Shown here: one piece after another, positions 37,384-46,385 of the stretch
Layout: each line of letters starts with the position of its first letter
Numbering within the stretch: the first letter of the stretch is position 1
Assembly: GCA_965224215.1 (NCBI GenBank)
Contig: CBDCYS010000004.1
Span: 1 to 64,000 of the forward strand
Source: CBDCYS01 sp965224215
GTDB taxonomy: Bacteria; Acidobacteriota; Terriglobia; Bryobacterales; UBA6623
DNA length: 64,000 bases
Direction: 5' to 3'
Program-made: the position numbers and the translations under genes
The notes under the pieces: model-generated
Seen by the model: the letters and a program-made list of their open reading frames with translations, nothing else
What the model was told of the DNA's origin: nothing
Database searches by the model: none

Positions 37384-37443
37384 GGGCGGCTGGGAACATG
37401 AATGCGCCGATCGCGGCGCCGCGACCCAGCTCAGGCGTTAGGC
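37384..37443 (+). repeat. attC-like recombination site (upstream)
   Basis: An imperfect palindrome (GGCTGGG...CCCAGCTC with an inner GCGCCG/CGGCGC hairpin) ends in GGCGTTAGGC, which contains the integron core GTTAGGC (consensus GTTRRRY) at 37437-37443. It lies 35 bp before the first of two orphan genes. The opposite core is not obvious, so alone it is weak. Confidence 0.4.
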
Positions 37444-37478
37444 ATCTCCCAAGCGCCACCTTTCCGTGAGGAGAACTG

Positions 37479-37886
37479 ATGGCTACATTAAATCGAACCA
37501 AAAAGAATCCGTGGCAACTCAAGACACCGCCCGGTAAATCGGAGTACACGATGCATGTCGAGGAGAAGGACGGAACATCCGTCCTGGCGTGCACCGTTGG
37601 AAAGACGGTGCTGTTCTATGACGCTCGGTGCATTGAGGATCTTCACGGGATGCTCAAGGCTGCGGGCGATTGGGTCGAACTTGGCGGCGCGGATGAACAG
37701 AAACCCGCCAAGCAGGGAACAGTAGAAGCCTGGGGTCGCTCACCAAGCAATCCGCTGGGTGGCTGGTATGGCCTGAAGAAGGGCCTGCGCGGGCGCTTTG
37801 GTGTCTATGTGCCGCCTCTTATGGAAGCACTCGGTTTATGCGAGTTGGAGCACAACCCAAGGAACAATCGTATCCGCGCGAAGTAA
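37479..37886 (+). CDS. Small conserved protein, possible integron cassette gene
   Basis: A 135-residue soluble protein with an N-terminal PWQLKTPPGKSEYTMHVEEK and a conserved-looking C-terminal block (AWGRSPSNPLGGWYGLKKGL, then FGVYVPPLMEALGLCELEHN). The pattern resembles a DUF6855-type family of unknown function. No signal peptide, catalytic motif or metal site is evident. GAGGAGA lies upstream of the ATG. It begins 35 bp after an attC-like site, and another attC-like site begins four bases after its stop, the tight packing expected of a gene cassette. Confidence 0.75.
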   Translation: MATLNRTKKNPWQLKTPPGKSEYTMHVEEKDGTSVLACTVGKTVLFYDARCIEDLHGMLKAAGDWVELGGADEQKPAKQGTVEAWGRSPSNPLGGWYGLKKGLRGRFGVYVPPLMEALGLCELEHNPRNNRIRAK

Positions 37887-37889
37887 GCT

Positions 37890-37949
37890 GCCCAACCATT
37901 CTCTCCAGCCGGCCTGCCTTCGGCAAAGCGGCTGAATCAAACGTGAAGC
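37890..37949 (+). repeat. attC-like recombination site (between the two orphan genes)
   Basis: Starts with GCCCAAC (consensus RYYYAAC), then an inverted pair CCAGCCGGC and GCGGCTG, and ends GTGAAGC, two bases away from GTTRRRY. About 60 bp. The left core and stem are similar to the site at 38572. Confidence 0.5.
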
Positions 37950-37992
37950 CGCCCTTCGCAAAGTCCTGTCCGCGATAACAAAGGAGGTCAGC

Positions 37993-38502
37993 ATGCACTC
38001 GATACGGAAAGACATGGAAGAGTTTCAGGGGCAACTCAGAAAAGGGGTTATCCAGAAGGCGTACAGTGCACTGCTCTCCTACATGAATGGTCTGCGAACG
38101 CATTTCAAGAACAGGTACCCGGATTCTGCCGTATCCGCTCTCTACCAGGGATACATGAATATTTCATTCTTCGCCATCTTCCCGCCGCGACTCAAGCATC
38201 GCGACTTGAAAATCGCAATTGTCTTCAACTACGAAGCGTTCCGTTTCGAAGCTTGGCTGGCAGGAAGAAACAGGAAGGTGAGCCGACAGTACTGGGAGCT
38301 GTTTAGGGACAGCCAATGGACCGCATACTGTGTTGTCACACCCGCCAAAGGCGTTTACTCAATTGTTGAGTGCGATCTGGCCGAGGATTTCGACTTCAGT
38401 GACACAGATGCCTTGACCGCAAGCATCGAAACAGCCACGGCCGCGTTCATCGACGACATGGAAAGATTCTTGTCTAAACACCAGCGCGCGTGGAGAGGCT
38501 AG
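37993..38502 (+). CDS. Small conserved protein (DUF7000-like), possible integron cassette gene
   Basis: A 169-residue soluble protein with AAAGGAGG before the ATG. Conserved-looking blocks are YMNGLRTHFKNRYPD, YQGYMNISFFAIFP, LKHRDLKIAIVFNYEAFRFE, then AWLAGRNRKVSRQYWELF and a C-terminal AFIDDMERFLSKHQ. I recognise it as resembling a DUF7000-type family without known function; no active site can be proposed. It sits between two attC-like sites on the same strand as its partner, so both may have arrived as integron cassettes. Confidence 0.75.
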   Translation: MHSIRKDMEEFQGQLRKGVIQKAYSALLSYMNGLRTHFKNRYPDSAVSALYQGYMNISFFAIFPPRLKHRDLKIAIVFNYEAFRFEAWLAGRNRKVSRQYWELFRDSQWTAYCVVTPAKGVYSIVECDLAEDFDFSDTDALTASIETATAAFIDDMERFLSKHQRAWRG

Positions 38503-38571
38503 AACCGCGGGGTTGAGCAATATCCCGGCAGGTCCAAACGCAGCCCAGGGGCGGCCTAGGCACGCTATGCG

Positions 38572-38660
38572 GTTTAACCCTTCGTTCCAGCCGACCGCCC
38601 GGGAGCTGCACTTTTGGGTTCCCTCCGCGCCGTACGCTCCGGCGGCGGCTGAACTCAGGC
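38572..38660 (+). repeat. attC-like recombination site (downstream)
   Basis: Starts GTTTAAC (consensus RYYYAAC) followed by CCTTCGTTCCAGCCGACCGCC and, about 45 bp later, the complementary arm GGCGGCGGCTG. The right core has decayed to TGAACTC after CTCAGGC, where the upstream site has GTTAGGC. The rest of 38503-38830 contains no gene. Confidence 0.45.
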
Positions 38661-38830
38661 TGAACTCAAAGGTCAGGCGCTTTCAGAGAACTCCTCGACA
38701 AGCAGAAGCCGCCTGAGAACCGGATTTCCCATTAGTTACCGAGCGACACGCTCTATCTAGTTCGTTTCGGGGGACTTAGTCCTGCTCGCGGACCGCCGGA
38801 GATGGAGTCTCGACTTCGCTTTCGGAACCT

Positions 38831-40258
38831 TTACGGTCCGGCCGCTGAGAATGCGTAAAGCGATTCTGTAGTTCGCACGTACATTTCCTCGCCCGCCAGG
38901 CCGGGGTGGCGTAACAATCCTCGCCGAGGTCATGGGTCGCCACGACTTCAATTTCAGGTCCCGCCCGCAGCACGGAGATCTTCCCTCCCAGACTGACGAT
39001 ATAGATGTGGCCGTCGGCGGCCACGGGGGAAGAGTAATACTGGTCGAGCGCCTCTCGCAGCCGGCCTTGGGAAATGATCTCTCCCGATGAGGGCTCGAGA
39101 ATGGTCACAATCCCGCCGTTCTTGAAGAGATAGAGGCGGCCCTTGTAGAAGAGCGGTGAGGATACTTCTGGCAGGGAACGCTTGAAGAGCCATCCTTTCG
39201 CTGCCGTGCGATCTCCCTCGCCCCCAAGCTTCACCGTCATCAGAACGCTTCCACCTTGGACCAACGTGGACATGGTCTTCTTGCGCCCAGCCGTTACCGT
39301 TGAGGTCCATCTTTTCGAAGGTACGGGGTCCGCCTGCTTCGACCGGGAAATCCTCGATAGTGAGTTTCCCGTCCTTATTCCCGTCCACCATGGCGACAAA
39401 CGACTCGTACGAGGGCATCGTGTCCATGATGCCGCGGGCCAAAACGAACAAGGAATCCTCTCCGATGACCGGCGTCTGTAAGGGCTGCCAGGGCATGCCG
39501 CCTACCCACCAATCCTTGTTGCCGTCGTCGAGCGAATAAGCCGCTACCTCCCTGGGACCGGATGTGACGACACGTAAGGGCGAGCCGTTGACGCGGTGAA
39601 CAACGGGCGTGGCGAAACCTCCGCCCAGGTCAAGCCGCTTTTGCTTCCACAAAAGTTCGCCGTCGGACTTTGCGAAAGCCGCGAGATAGGAGTTTTCGTC
39701 CTGGTCAGCCAACAAGACAACCTTGTCGCCCGCCACAATTGGCGACGCGGCCATACCATGCAGCGCCTCAAAGGGGCCAAGTTCGTTTTTCCACAATGGT
39801 TTGCCGTCTATGCTGTGAGCCGTCAGCCCGTATTCAGAAAAGAAAGAGTAGACGGCCTCGCCATCCGACACCGGACTCGGCGACGCAGGGTCGTTGTAAT
39901 CGTGCCGAGCTTCTTTCCGCTCAACGTTGATGCTTCGGCGCCAAAGCTCGCGGCCCGTCGAGCGATCCAGGCACAAGATGAGCCGCTCGTCAGCCTTCCA
40001 CGCCGTCAAAAAGATTCGGTCGCCCACGACGATGAGCGACGACTTGCCGGCGGGAGCCGCAACCTTCCAGAGCAGCGCTCCCTCGGAGCCCGGGTCCCTC
40101 GGCGGGCGTGCTGTTTCTGAAACCCCGAAGCCGTTCGGCCCGCGAAACATCGGCCAATCCGACGCTGTGGCCCGAGCGAATACGAACAAGGCGGCTGCAA
40201 TCAAGGAAAACAAGCGGAACACGATCGGCGATCGGTCGAAACAACTAGCGACTGTCAA
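38831..40258 (-). pseudogene. PQQ-like beta-propeller protein with an EF-hand motif, two frameshifts
   Basis: Exported protein starting with TTG at 40258 (AAGGAG seven bases before), signal peptide LFSLIAAALFVFARATA. PQQ-like propeller blades include DWPMFRGPNGFG, ILCLDRSTGRELWRR and YSLDDGNKDWW. A calcium-binding EF-hand/dockerin-like insert reads VDGNKDGKLTIEDF...MDLNGNGW. The frame shifts near 39285 (continuing STLVQGGSVLMTVKLGGEGD) and again near 38910 (continuing LAGEEMYVRTTESLYAF) to a stop at 38833. The second site looks like a lost C in CCGGCC(C)TGG. It probably bound a substrate or cofactor in the periplasm; now broken unless these are sequencing errors. Confidence 0.8.
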
Positions 40259-40344
40259 ACCGAATCTCCTTGATTAGGGCTGCGTTGATTTAGAGAGGCT
40301 GTCCCCGTGCGACCGAGTCCGGCCCCTATGAGCTTCAATGCCAT
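40255..40344 (-). pseudogene. Sulfotransferase-like N-terminal fragment
   Basis: A 29-codon frame reads MALKLIGAGLGRTGTASL and then degenerates. GxGRTGT.SL is the PAPS-binding start of a widespread sulfotransferase family. The rest is missing because the PQQ-like gene follows directly. Its start lies four bases beyond the stop of the kinase fragment. Confidence 0.5.
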
Positions 40345-40347
40345 TGG

Positions 40348-40476
40348 TCAATCCCCCCGATCAGTGAAGGCTGCAAAACTTGCGCTATTCTGCTCCTCCG
40401 CCTTGTAAACGACACCCATGCCGCCGTCGCCGAGTTTCTCAGCGATCTTGTAGTGGGAGATGGTTTGGTCGATCAT
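40348..40476 (-). pseudogene. Ser/Thr protein kinase N-terminal fragment
   Basis: A 42-codon frame begins MIDQTISHYKIAEKLGDGGM followed by GVVYKAEEQ. This is the start of a Hanks-type kinase with its glycine-rich loop (GDGGMGVV); the lysine, catalytic and activation segments are absent. The remainder of 40477-40819 shows no gene. Confidence 0.75.
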
Positions 40477-42422
40477 CGACGCGAATATTGTAGCTCCGTC
40501 GGATACCTGTCGGGAACAAGCCTTCCGTCCAACAAACCGATTTTCTCAGGCCCAGGTCCTTGAGCCGACTCCGTTTCCGTTTCCCTCGGTAGCCGACCGA
40601 GGCCCTTGGCATCGACGATTGTTGGCGCGAAATAAAGTTCCCAGTGGCTATTCGAGGGAAATTGTACCGCTCAACGGCAGCGTGTCGTAAGGCCGGAGTA
40701 GCGAAAGTCTACTAATTCCAAACCAGCGGTTTCGAATTTGCCAGTCGCCGGCAAGTTGTCGCTGGCCTGAATCCCCCCTCGTCGGCATCGGCTGACCCAG
40801 CCGCCCACTGTTCCCCGCCCTACCCGAGCACCGCCACCTCGTGACTCGCGATCGACTCTATCTCGAAGCTTGCCCAGCGGCCATTGACCGCAACCGTATG
40901 CACCTGATCGGCCACCAAAAGCTCCACCGCCCGGGGGGCCGCCCCGGAAGGCAGCTGGATGCTGATCTCCAAAGGACCAATCGGGATCGTTTCCTGCAAG
41001 GGCGAACGCCACGACTCCGCCCCACTCAAATTGACGAGATGCAGGATCGTTCGATCCTCCTGTCGATAGAGGTGGCAGTCGATCAGTCCCGCTCCCCGTA
41101 CCTTGAGGAGCACATCGTTGTGAGCCGTCCAGCGAATCGTGTTCGCCAGAAGCCGGCCGTGATCGGGGAGATAGTCACGTCCGAACCGGCGATCCAGGTC
41201 GGCCGCAAAATAGGCTCGGCGGGAGGCACCGTCATTCCGTACCACCAATCCTGGAATTTGCGTTCGTTCGGTACGCATCCATGACGTTTCAGGAGGATAC
41301 GCCGGGAAATCTGGAGTGAGTGTAATTGGGATGTCGGAACCCTCAGCCGCCTCGACCTCCTGCAACGATCCTCCGAAGGCGACAATGTCCGTCTTCTCAA
41401 AACCAGCAAGCACAGGATGGCGATCGCCGGATACGGCTGGCTCGGCGCCGGAGAGAGGGCCGTAGACATCCTGGCCGACATCGGGGTGCAGTCGCAGATA
41501 ACTGTGATCGCCGGCTGCTTCGAAATTTCCCCAGCTCTCTGCTTCGCCGAGTGAGCCGTGTAATGCGCCTTTGAAACGAATCCCGAAGAGATCGGCAAGC
41601 GGCGATGTCTCGCGCCGTTCGCCCCATTTGTCGTAGAGCGCGACCTCGCCGGAGGCAACCAAGTTGCCGCCATTCTCCGCATAGCGGCGGACCGAGGCCA
41701 TTTGCTCGTCGGTCATTGTGGCAAGGTTTGGCAGCACAAGTGTGGAGAGTGCGCTTGCGTTCTCGTCAACTCGGTCCGCATGCACCGGCAGATACGGGAT
41801 ACGGGCTTTAATCAACGCCGGGATGACGACGTAGTAGGGTTTGGAGACACGCTCTTCGGCCTCGTCGCGGCCGTAGAAGTCCGCGTTGCGCTGCGAATAG
41901 ACAACTTCGACCGATGCGACGGGTGTTCGGTTCACGAGGTATGGCTGGTTCTTGGTGAACCAGTCATAAACCGGAATCGGAGTCTCAAACTGTCGGCGGT
42001 CCCACTGGTAAGCGCCGACGTGGTGCCACCACGGCTGAATACCTCCCGCGAATCCGGAATACATCCACATGCGCGACTCCTGGGGCGAAGCCGCCGCCTT
42101 GCGGAACACCGGGTTGCGTTAATAGGTAGCCATGCTTTCCGGAATGATCTTTTCCCAACCGAGCAGCCCGTGCAAGCGCTTGCCCATTTCAGCATTTTCC
42201 TGAAAGCCGAGTTCGATGCTTCGCGCTTGGTCGTCGAGCATCACAACCTCGGTTCGCTTGAGCAGCGCGTCAGGGTCGCGGAGGCGCCGGCCTTGGGAAA
42301 CGAAGTCGCCACCGATCATGCCGAGCCAAAGACAATCCGAACCTCCGGCGTACTTGGTCGTCCGATTATTCAGCTCCCAGATCTCGACTCTGCGGGCGTA
42401 GCCCCATTCGACCCACTCGCGG

Positions 42423-43834
42423 AGATATAACCAGAAGTTGTGGATGAGTAGCAGAGGGGGGGCGGCGTATCCTGACGATTGAGGAATCAATTCAATCGTT
42501 TCCTGGAAAGGAACAAGGAGGATACGCCATGAGTCAGTGTGATGCTGCTGAAAGCAGCAGTCAAGTCGAGCCCCAAGTCATTGATGGAAAGAAACGCTCG
42601 CCGTTAGACGAGGTATTGTGCCCAGGAGCGCGCCAGATGCTCGCCAAGGCCGTCGAAGCCGAAGTGGCCGCTTACATCGAAGCGCATCAGCACGAAGTCG
42701 GCGAGGACGGCCGGCGGCTGGTGGTGCGCAACGGCCACGCCCGCGAGCGCACCATTGTCAGCGGCGTGGGTCAGCTCAAGATCCAGGCGCCGCAGGTCGA
42801 CGATCGCCGAGTCGATGAGCACGGCCGGTGCTTCCGATTCACTTCCCAGATTCTGCCGCCCTACCTGCGGCGCACGAAAAGTGTGGAGGAGTTGATCCCC
42901 TGGTTGTACCGGAAAGGGATCTTGACGGGCGATTTCAGCGAAGCGCTGGAGGCCTTGCTGGGGCCCGACGCTCCGGGCCTGTCGGCGACGACGGTGGTGC
43001 GGCTCAAAGAAGTCTGGCGACGCGAATACGAGACCTGGTCCAAGCGCGACCTCAGCGGCAAGCGGTTTGTTTACATTTGGGCCGACGGCATCTACTCCAA
43101 CGTCCGTTTGGACGATGAACGGCAGTGTTTACTGGTCGTGATGGGAGCGCTCGAAGACGGCCGCAAGCAACTGCTGGCGGTGCACGACGGCTTTCGCGAA
43201 AGCGAGCTGTCGTGGCAGGAGTTGCTCGAGGACTTGAAACGGCAGGGGCTCGATCTGCCGCCGAAGTTGGCGGTGGGCGACGGCGCGCTGGGCTTCTGGG
43301 CGGCTTTGAGGAAGGTCTTTCCAGCCACTCGCGAGCAGCGCTGCTGGGTCCACAAGACGGCGAATGTGCTCGACAAACTGCCCAAGAGCATGCAGGGCAA
43401 GGCCAAGCAAGCGCTCCATGATGTTTATCTTGCCGAGAGCCGGGAGACAGCGCAGGACGAGCTGGACCGGTTCAAGAACTTATATGAAAAGAAGTACCCC
43501 AAAGCGGTCGAGTGCCTGGAGAAAGACCGCAAAGTGCTGCTGGCTTTCTACGACTTTCCGGCCGAACACTGGGTGCACTTGCGGACGACGAATCCGATCG
43601 AGTCGACGTTCGCGACGGTTCGATTGCGGCAGCGGCGAACGAAGGGCTGCGGCAGCCGGGAAGCATCGCTGACGATGGTCTTCATGCTGGCCCGCCAGGC
43701 CGAGCGCCACTGGCGGCGCCTGAACGGTTCAGAAGTGATTGTGCATGTCTTAAATGGAAAGAAATTCAAGGATGGTTTGATGGTTCAGGAGAACGCCGCT
43801 TGACCTCGCCCATCCACAACATTTGACAATATCT
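42423..43834 (+). mobile_element. IS256-family insertion sequence
   Basis: A 1412-bp element with imperfect inverted ends (AGATAT...GTTGTGGATG at 42423 and its complement ending 43834) and a complete transposase. It is bracketed by an 11-bp direct repeat CCCACTCGCGG (42412-42422 and 43835-43845), slightly longer than the usual 8-9 bp. It sits in the glycoside hydrolase gene, whose frame is restored by clean excision. Confidence 0.88.
42529..43803 (+). CDS. IS256-family transposase
   Basis: A 424-residue Mutator-like transposase. DDE residues are in IWADGIYSNVR (first Asp), LAVGDGALGFW (second Asp) and TTNPIESTFATVRLRQ (Glu), and the family signature CWVHKTANVLDKLP is present. The N-terminal region carries the usual EVAAYIEAH and VVRNGHARERTI segments. 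ACAAGGAGG precedes the ATG. The frame is intact. Confidence 0.95.
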   Translation: MSQCDAAESSSQVEPQVIDGKKRSPLDEVLCPGARQMLAKAVEAEVAAYIEAHQHEVGEDGRRLVVRNGHARERTIVSGVGQLKIQAPQVDDRRVDEHGRCFRFTSQILPPYLRRTKSVEELIPWLYRKGILTGDFSEALEALLGPDAPGLSATTVVRLKEVWRREYETWSKRDLSGKRFVYIWADGIYSNVRLDDERQCLLVVMGALEDGRKQLLAVHDGFRESELSWQELLEDLKRQGLDLPPKLAVGDGALGFWAALRKVFPATREQRCWVHKTANVLDKLPKSMQGKAKQALHDVYLAESRETAQDELDRFKNLYEKKYPKAVECLEKDRKVLLAFYDFPAEHWVHLRTTNPIESTFATVRLRQRRTKGCGSREASLTMVFMLARQAERHWRRLNGSEVIVHVLNGKKFKDGLMVQENAA

Positions 43835-44586
43835 CCCACTCGCGGTAGGTCTGGTCGTTCCAATCCTTTTGGCGCGGCAGGTCTTTGCCGGTGGCTTTGC
43901 GGAAGCTCTCCTGACTGTACTTGCAGTAGCAGATGCTGTTACGATCCAATCCGCTCCAGCTGTTGTCGGTGAAACCCTCGGGCCTTTCCCAAGCAATGAT
44001 TTCGCGCAGAACGTCCTGCAGGTACTGCTCGTAGTAGGGGCTGTCAACGCAGGTGATGTAGCGTTCCCTGGCAGGATAGGGCTTTCCGTCGGCATCAATC
44101 ACAAACCAATCGGGGTGTTGATCGTAGAAGTCTTTCGTCGTGCGATTCGAATCCATTCGCGCCAGAACGGCGATGCCGTCGTCATGGGCGGCGCGGGTGA
44201 TTTCACCGTAGAAATCACGGTCGGCTAGAAACTTCGCGCGATAGTGCAGGGGGAACTTGCTGGGGAAATAAGCCACAATGCCGCCGGCGTTGATCACCAG
44301 TCCCTGCACGTGGGTCCACCTCCAGTGACGCCGCCACCAACCGGCGTCATAGCGCTGCGGGTCTTTCTCGTTGAGGTTGGTCTACCCCCAGCGGAACGTG
44401 CGGCGGTACCACGGAATGTTGTCGCCGGATTCTACAGATTGACCGGAAGCGCCTAGAGCCGCGAGCGCCGCCAGCGCGCCCGTGTTAAAGCCACGGCGGG
44501 TCAGGGACAGGGGGTGGGGCTTGTCATTCAATAAAAGTTCCTTTCCATTCGAGGATTTGCGTTCCGTCTTCTTGTCTCTTGTGTAG

Positions 44587-44606
44587 GGGCGTAGCGTGCT
44601 ACGCCC
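44587..44606 (+). repeat. Palindromic repeat, family D (uninterrupted copy)
   Basis: GGGCGTAGCGTGCTACGCCC, preceded by GTAGG. The same palindrome is split by the IS1595 element at 10189, and a partial copy (GTAGGGGCGCAGCAAGCG) follows the dipeptidase stop at 34351. Confidence 0.75.
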
Positions 44607-44753
44607 GCAAGTCGTAGAAAAGCCGTAGTGAAGCGCATAGCGTCTGCCGTAGTGTCCCCCGTCAGCCTGAGGCTGGCCGGGCGTCAGTTGGACGTAGGTG
44701 AAAGCGGGATGCGGCGGTGCTCGTCTCATCGCAGTGCTGGGGATGCCTCGAGC

Positions 44754-45932
44754 CTACCGCCGCTCAACGAACTTGCTCGTAATGTCGGCTATGGTTGCGG
44801 TTCCGGCCAAGGACATGTCGTATCGCATCTCGGCGCGGAAAAGGTCGAGCGCCTTCTCGATTCCCGCTTGGCCGAAGGCTCCCAGTCCCCAAACGTAAGG
44901 GCGGCCAATGCAAACCGCGTCCGCACCCAAAGCAAGCGCCTTAAAAACGTCGGTTCCACGGCGGAAACCGCTGTCGATCAAAACGGGGACTTTCCCTCCA
45001 ACGGCTTCCACGATTTCGGGGAGGGACTCTATGGTTGAGAAGAGGCTGTTGAGTTGGCGCCCGCCGTGGTTCGAGACCCAGACGCCGTCCATGCCTTCGC
45101 GTACGCACGCCTCCGCATCCTCAAGCGTTTGAACACCCTTGGGGATGAGCTTCATCTTGGTGGTTTTGCGAATGCGATCGATGAGTTTCCAGTCGTAGGC
45201 CCGCTGGAAGGCTTTTAGCATCGAGGTATCGAAGCCGCGGAAATTGGCCTTGTGACCGATCGACTCCGGGAACTCGTAACGGTGGCAAACCTTGCAGTCG
45301 AGGTCGCTTGCTCGCTCGGCGAAGTCGAGAGTCTCGCGATTGGAGTGACTTGCCGTGTCGACGGTAAGGGCCAGCAGAGGACAACCGGCGTCTTCGGCGC
45401 GCCGGATCAGTCCCTCGGTCAGCGACCACTCCGGCGTCGGGTAAAGCTGGAACCAGAGCGGACGGCCGTAAGCTTTGGCGACATCTCCGACCGGCGTGCT
45501 TGAAGTTGTGGACAGTGTCATTTGATGCCCCAACTTGCCGGCAGCGCGGGCGGTAGCAAGCTCGCCTTCGGAATGGAACGCACCCTGAGAGCCCACCGGC
45601 GACAGAAAGATCGGCGACGGGTACTTGCGGCCGAAGATTTCTATCGACACGTCGATCGTGCTCACGTCATTGAACCGCCGCGGGCGGATGCGGAAGCGGC
45701 CAAAACCCTCGCGGTTGGCCTTGACGGTGGCATCGTCGTCGGAGCCGGTCATCAAATACGCCCAGTGCTGCGGGGCGATGTTTTTCTCGGCTACATCGCG
45801 CAGATCGAACAGGTTGATCGCTTGGTCAGGATCCTTAATCAACTCCGACTTCGCCCCTTCCGCCAGGGAAAGAAATAGCGGGGACGCCATCAGGTGCTGG
45901 AGGAAGCGGCGCCGGTACATAGCTTGATTCAT
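44754..45932 (-). CDS. FMN-dependent alpha-hydroxy acid dehydrogenase/oxidase
   Basis: A 392-residue enzyme of the L-lactate dehydrogenase/glycolate oxidase family, oxidising 2-hydroxy acids with FMN. Key motifs are FLSPVGSQGAFHSEGE (FMN site), LYPTPEWSL, LTVDTASHSNRE, IPKGVQTLEDA, the active-site VSNHGGRQL with catalytic His and Arg, and DSGFRRGTDVFKALALGADAV. The first 27 residues (YRRRFLQHLMASPLFLSLAEG) resemble a Tat or membrane leader, suggesting export or membrane attachment, which is less common in the family. It is the only intact catabolic gene between 38.8 and 51 kb. Confidence 0.9.
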   Translation of the reverse strand: MNQAMYRRRFLQHLMASPLFLSLAEGAKSELIKDPDQAINLFDLRDVAEKNIAPQHWAYLMTGSDDDATVKANREGFGRFRIRPRRFNDVSTIDVSIEIFGRKYPSPIFLSPVGSQGAFHSEGELATARAAGKLGHQMTLSTTSSTPVGDVAKAYGRPLWFQLYPTPEWSLTEGLIRRAEDAGCPLLALTVDTASHSNRETLDFAERASDLDCKVCHRYEFPESIGHKANFRGFDTSMLKAFQRAYDWKLIDRIRKTTKMKLIPKGVQTLEDAEACVREGMDGVWVSNHGGRQLNSLFSTIESLPEIVEAVGGKVPVLIDSGFRRGTDVFKALALGADAVCIGRPYVWGLGAFGQAGIEKALDLFRAEMRYDMSLAGTATIADITSKFVERR

Positions 45933-46385
45933 TGCGATGACATTCTAGCGCAGGAACAGTGGCATGTGCCCGGCGAGTTTTAAGGCTTGGCCGGCGGCGC
46001 TCGCTGTCGCCCTCGGAGCGGACATGAGTCTTTGCAGGAGTTCTCAGTGGACTGCTCGTGGTATCGAGCAGGACGGCGTAGAATCTGTTGGGCCCTTTTT
46101 TGCAAGCTTCAGGAACGATAGTTTTTTGAAGAACACGGTAGCTAAGTAGTGACGAGGCATTTTGGTGACGGGTGCGAACGGTGGGATGGGGCGAGAAACC
46201 TGCCGACTCCTGGTCAACCACAGTTCGTTCCGTATCGTGATGGCGGCCGTTCAGAACCCTTCTAAAGGAGCGCCCGAGGAGCGCCCGTCATGCCGCGTTG
46301 AGTCCGGCCGAATCAGAGTCGGTCGATTCCCAACCCCCTCCTTGATCATGCACGGCCCAAGGAATCAACCAGCTACGATGACGGT
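45933..46385. other. Gene-poor interval
   Basis: No complete gene is visible. On the plus strand from about 46162 the reading LVTGANGGMGRETCRLLV resembles the dinucleotide-binding start of a short-chain dehydrogenase or epimerase, but the similarity stops after about 30 residues. It may be another 5' fragment. Confidence 0.3.

Larger units (their letters stand above)
40820..44531 (-). pseudogene. Tat-exported glycoside hydrolase-like protein, IS-interrupted with two nonsense codons
   Basis: The gene starts with TTG at 44531 (GGAAAGGAA upstream) and a Tat signal (LTRRGFNTGALAALAALGASG). A TIM-barrel-like part follows: GIAVLARMDSNRTTKDFYDQ, then FTDNSWSGLDRN. A beta-galactosidase trimerisation-like part (PLADLFGIRFKG, HPVLAGFEKTDIVAFGG, NTIRWTAHND) ends at 40820. 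An IS256-type element (42423-43834) interrupts it. Removing the element and one 11-bp flank restores QTYREWVEWGYARR in frame. Stops at 44384 (TAG in RWG-TNL) and 42121 (TAA in ATY-RNP) both replace likely Gln codons. Substrate unknown; probably plant or exopolysaccharide sugars. Confidence 0.85.
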
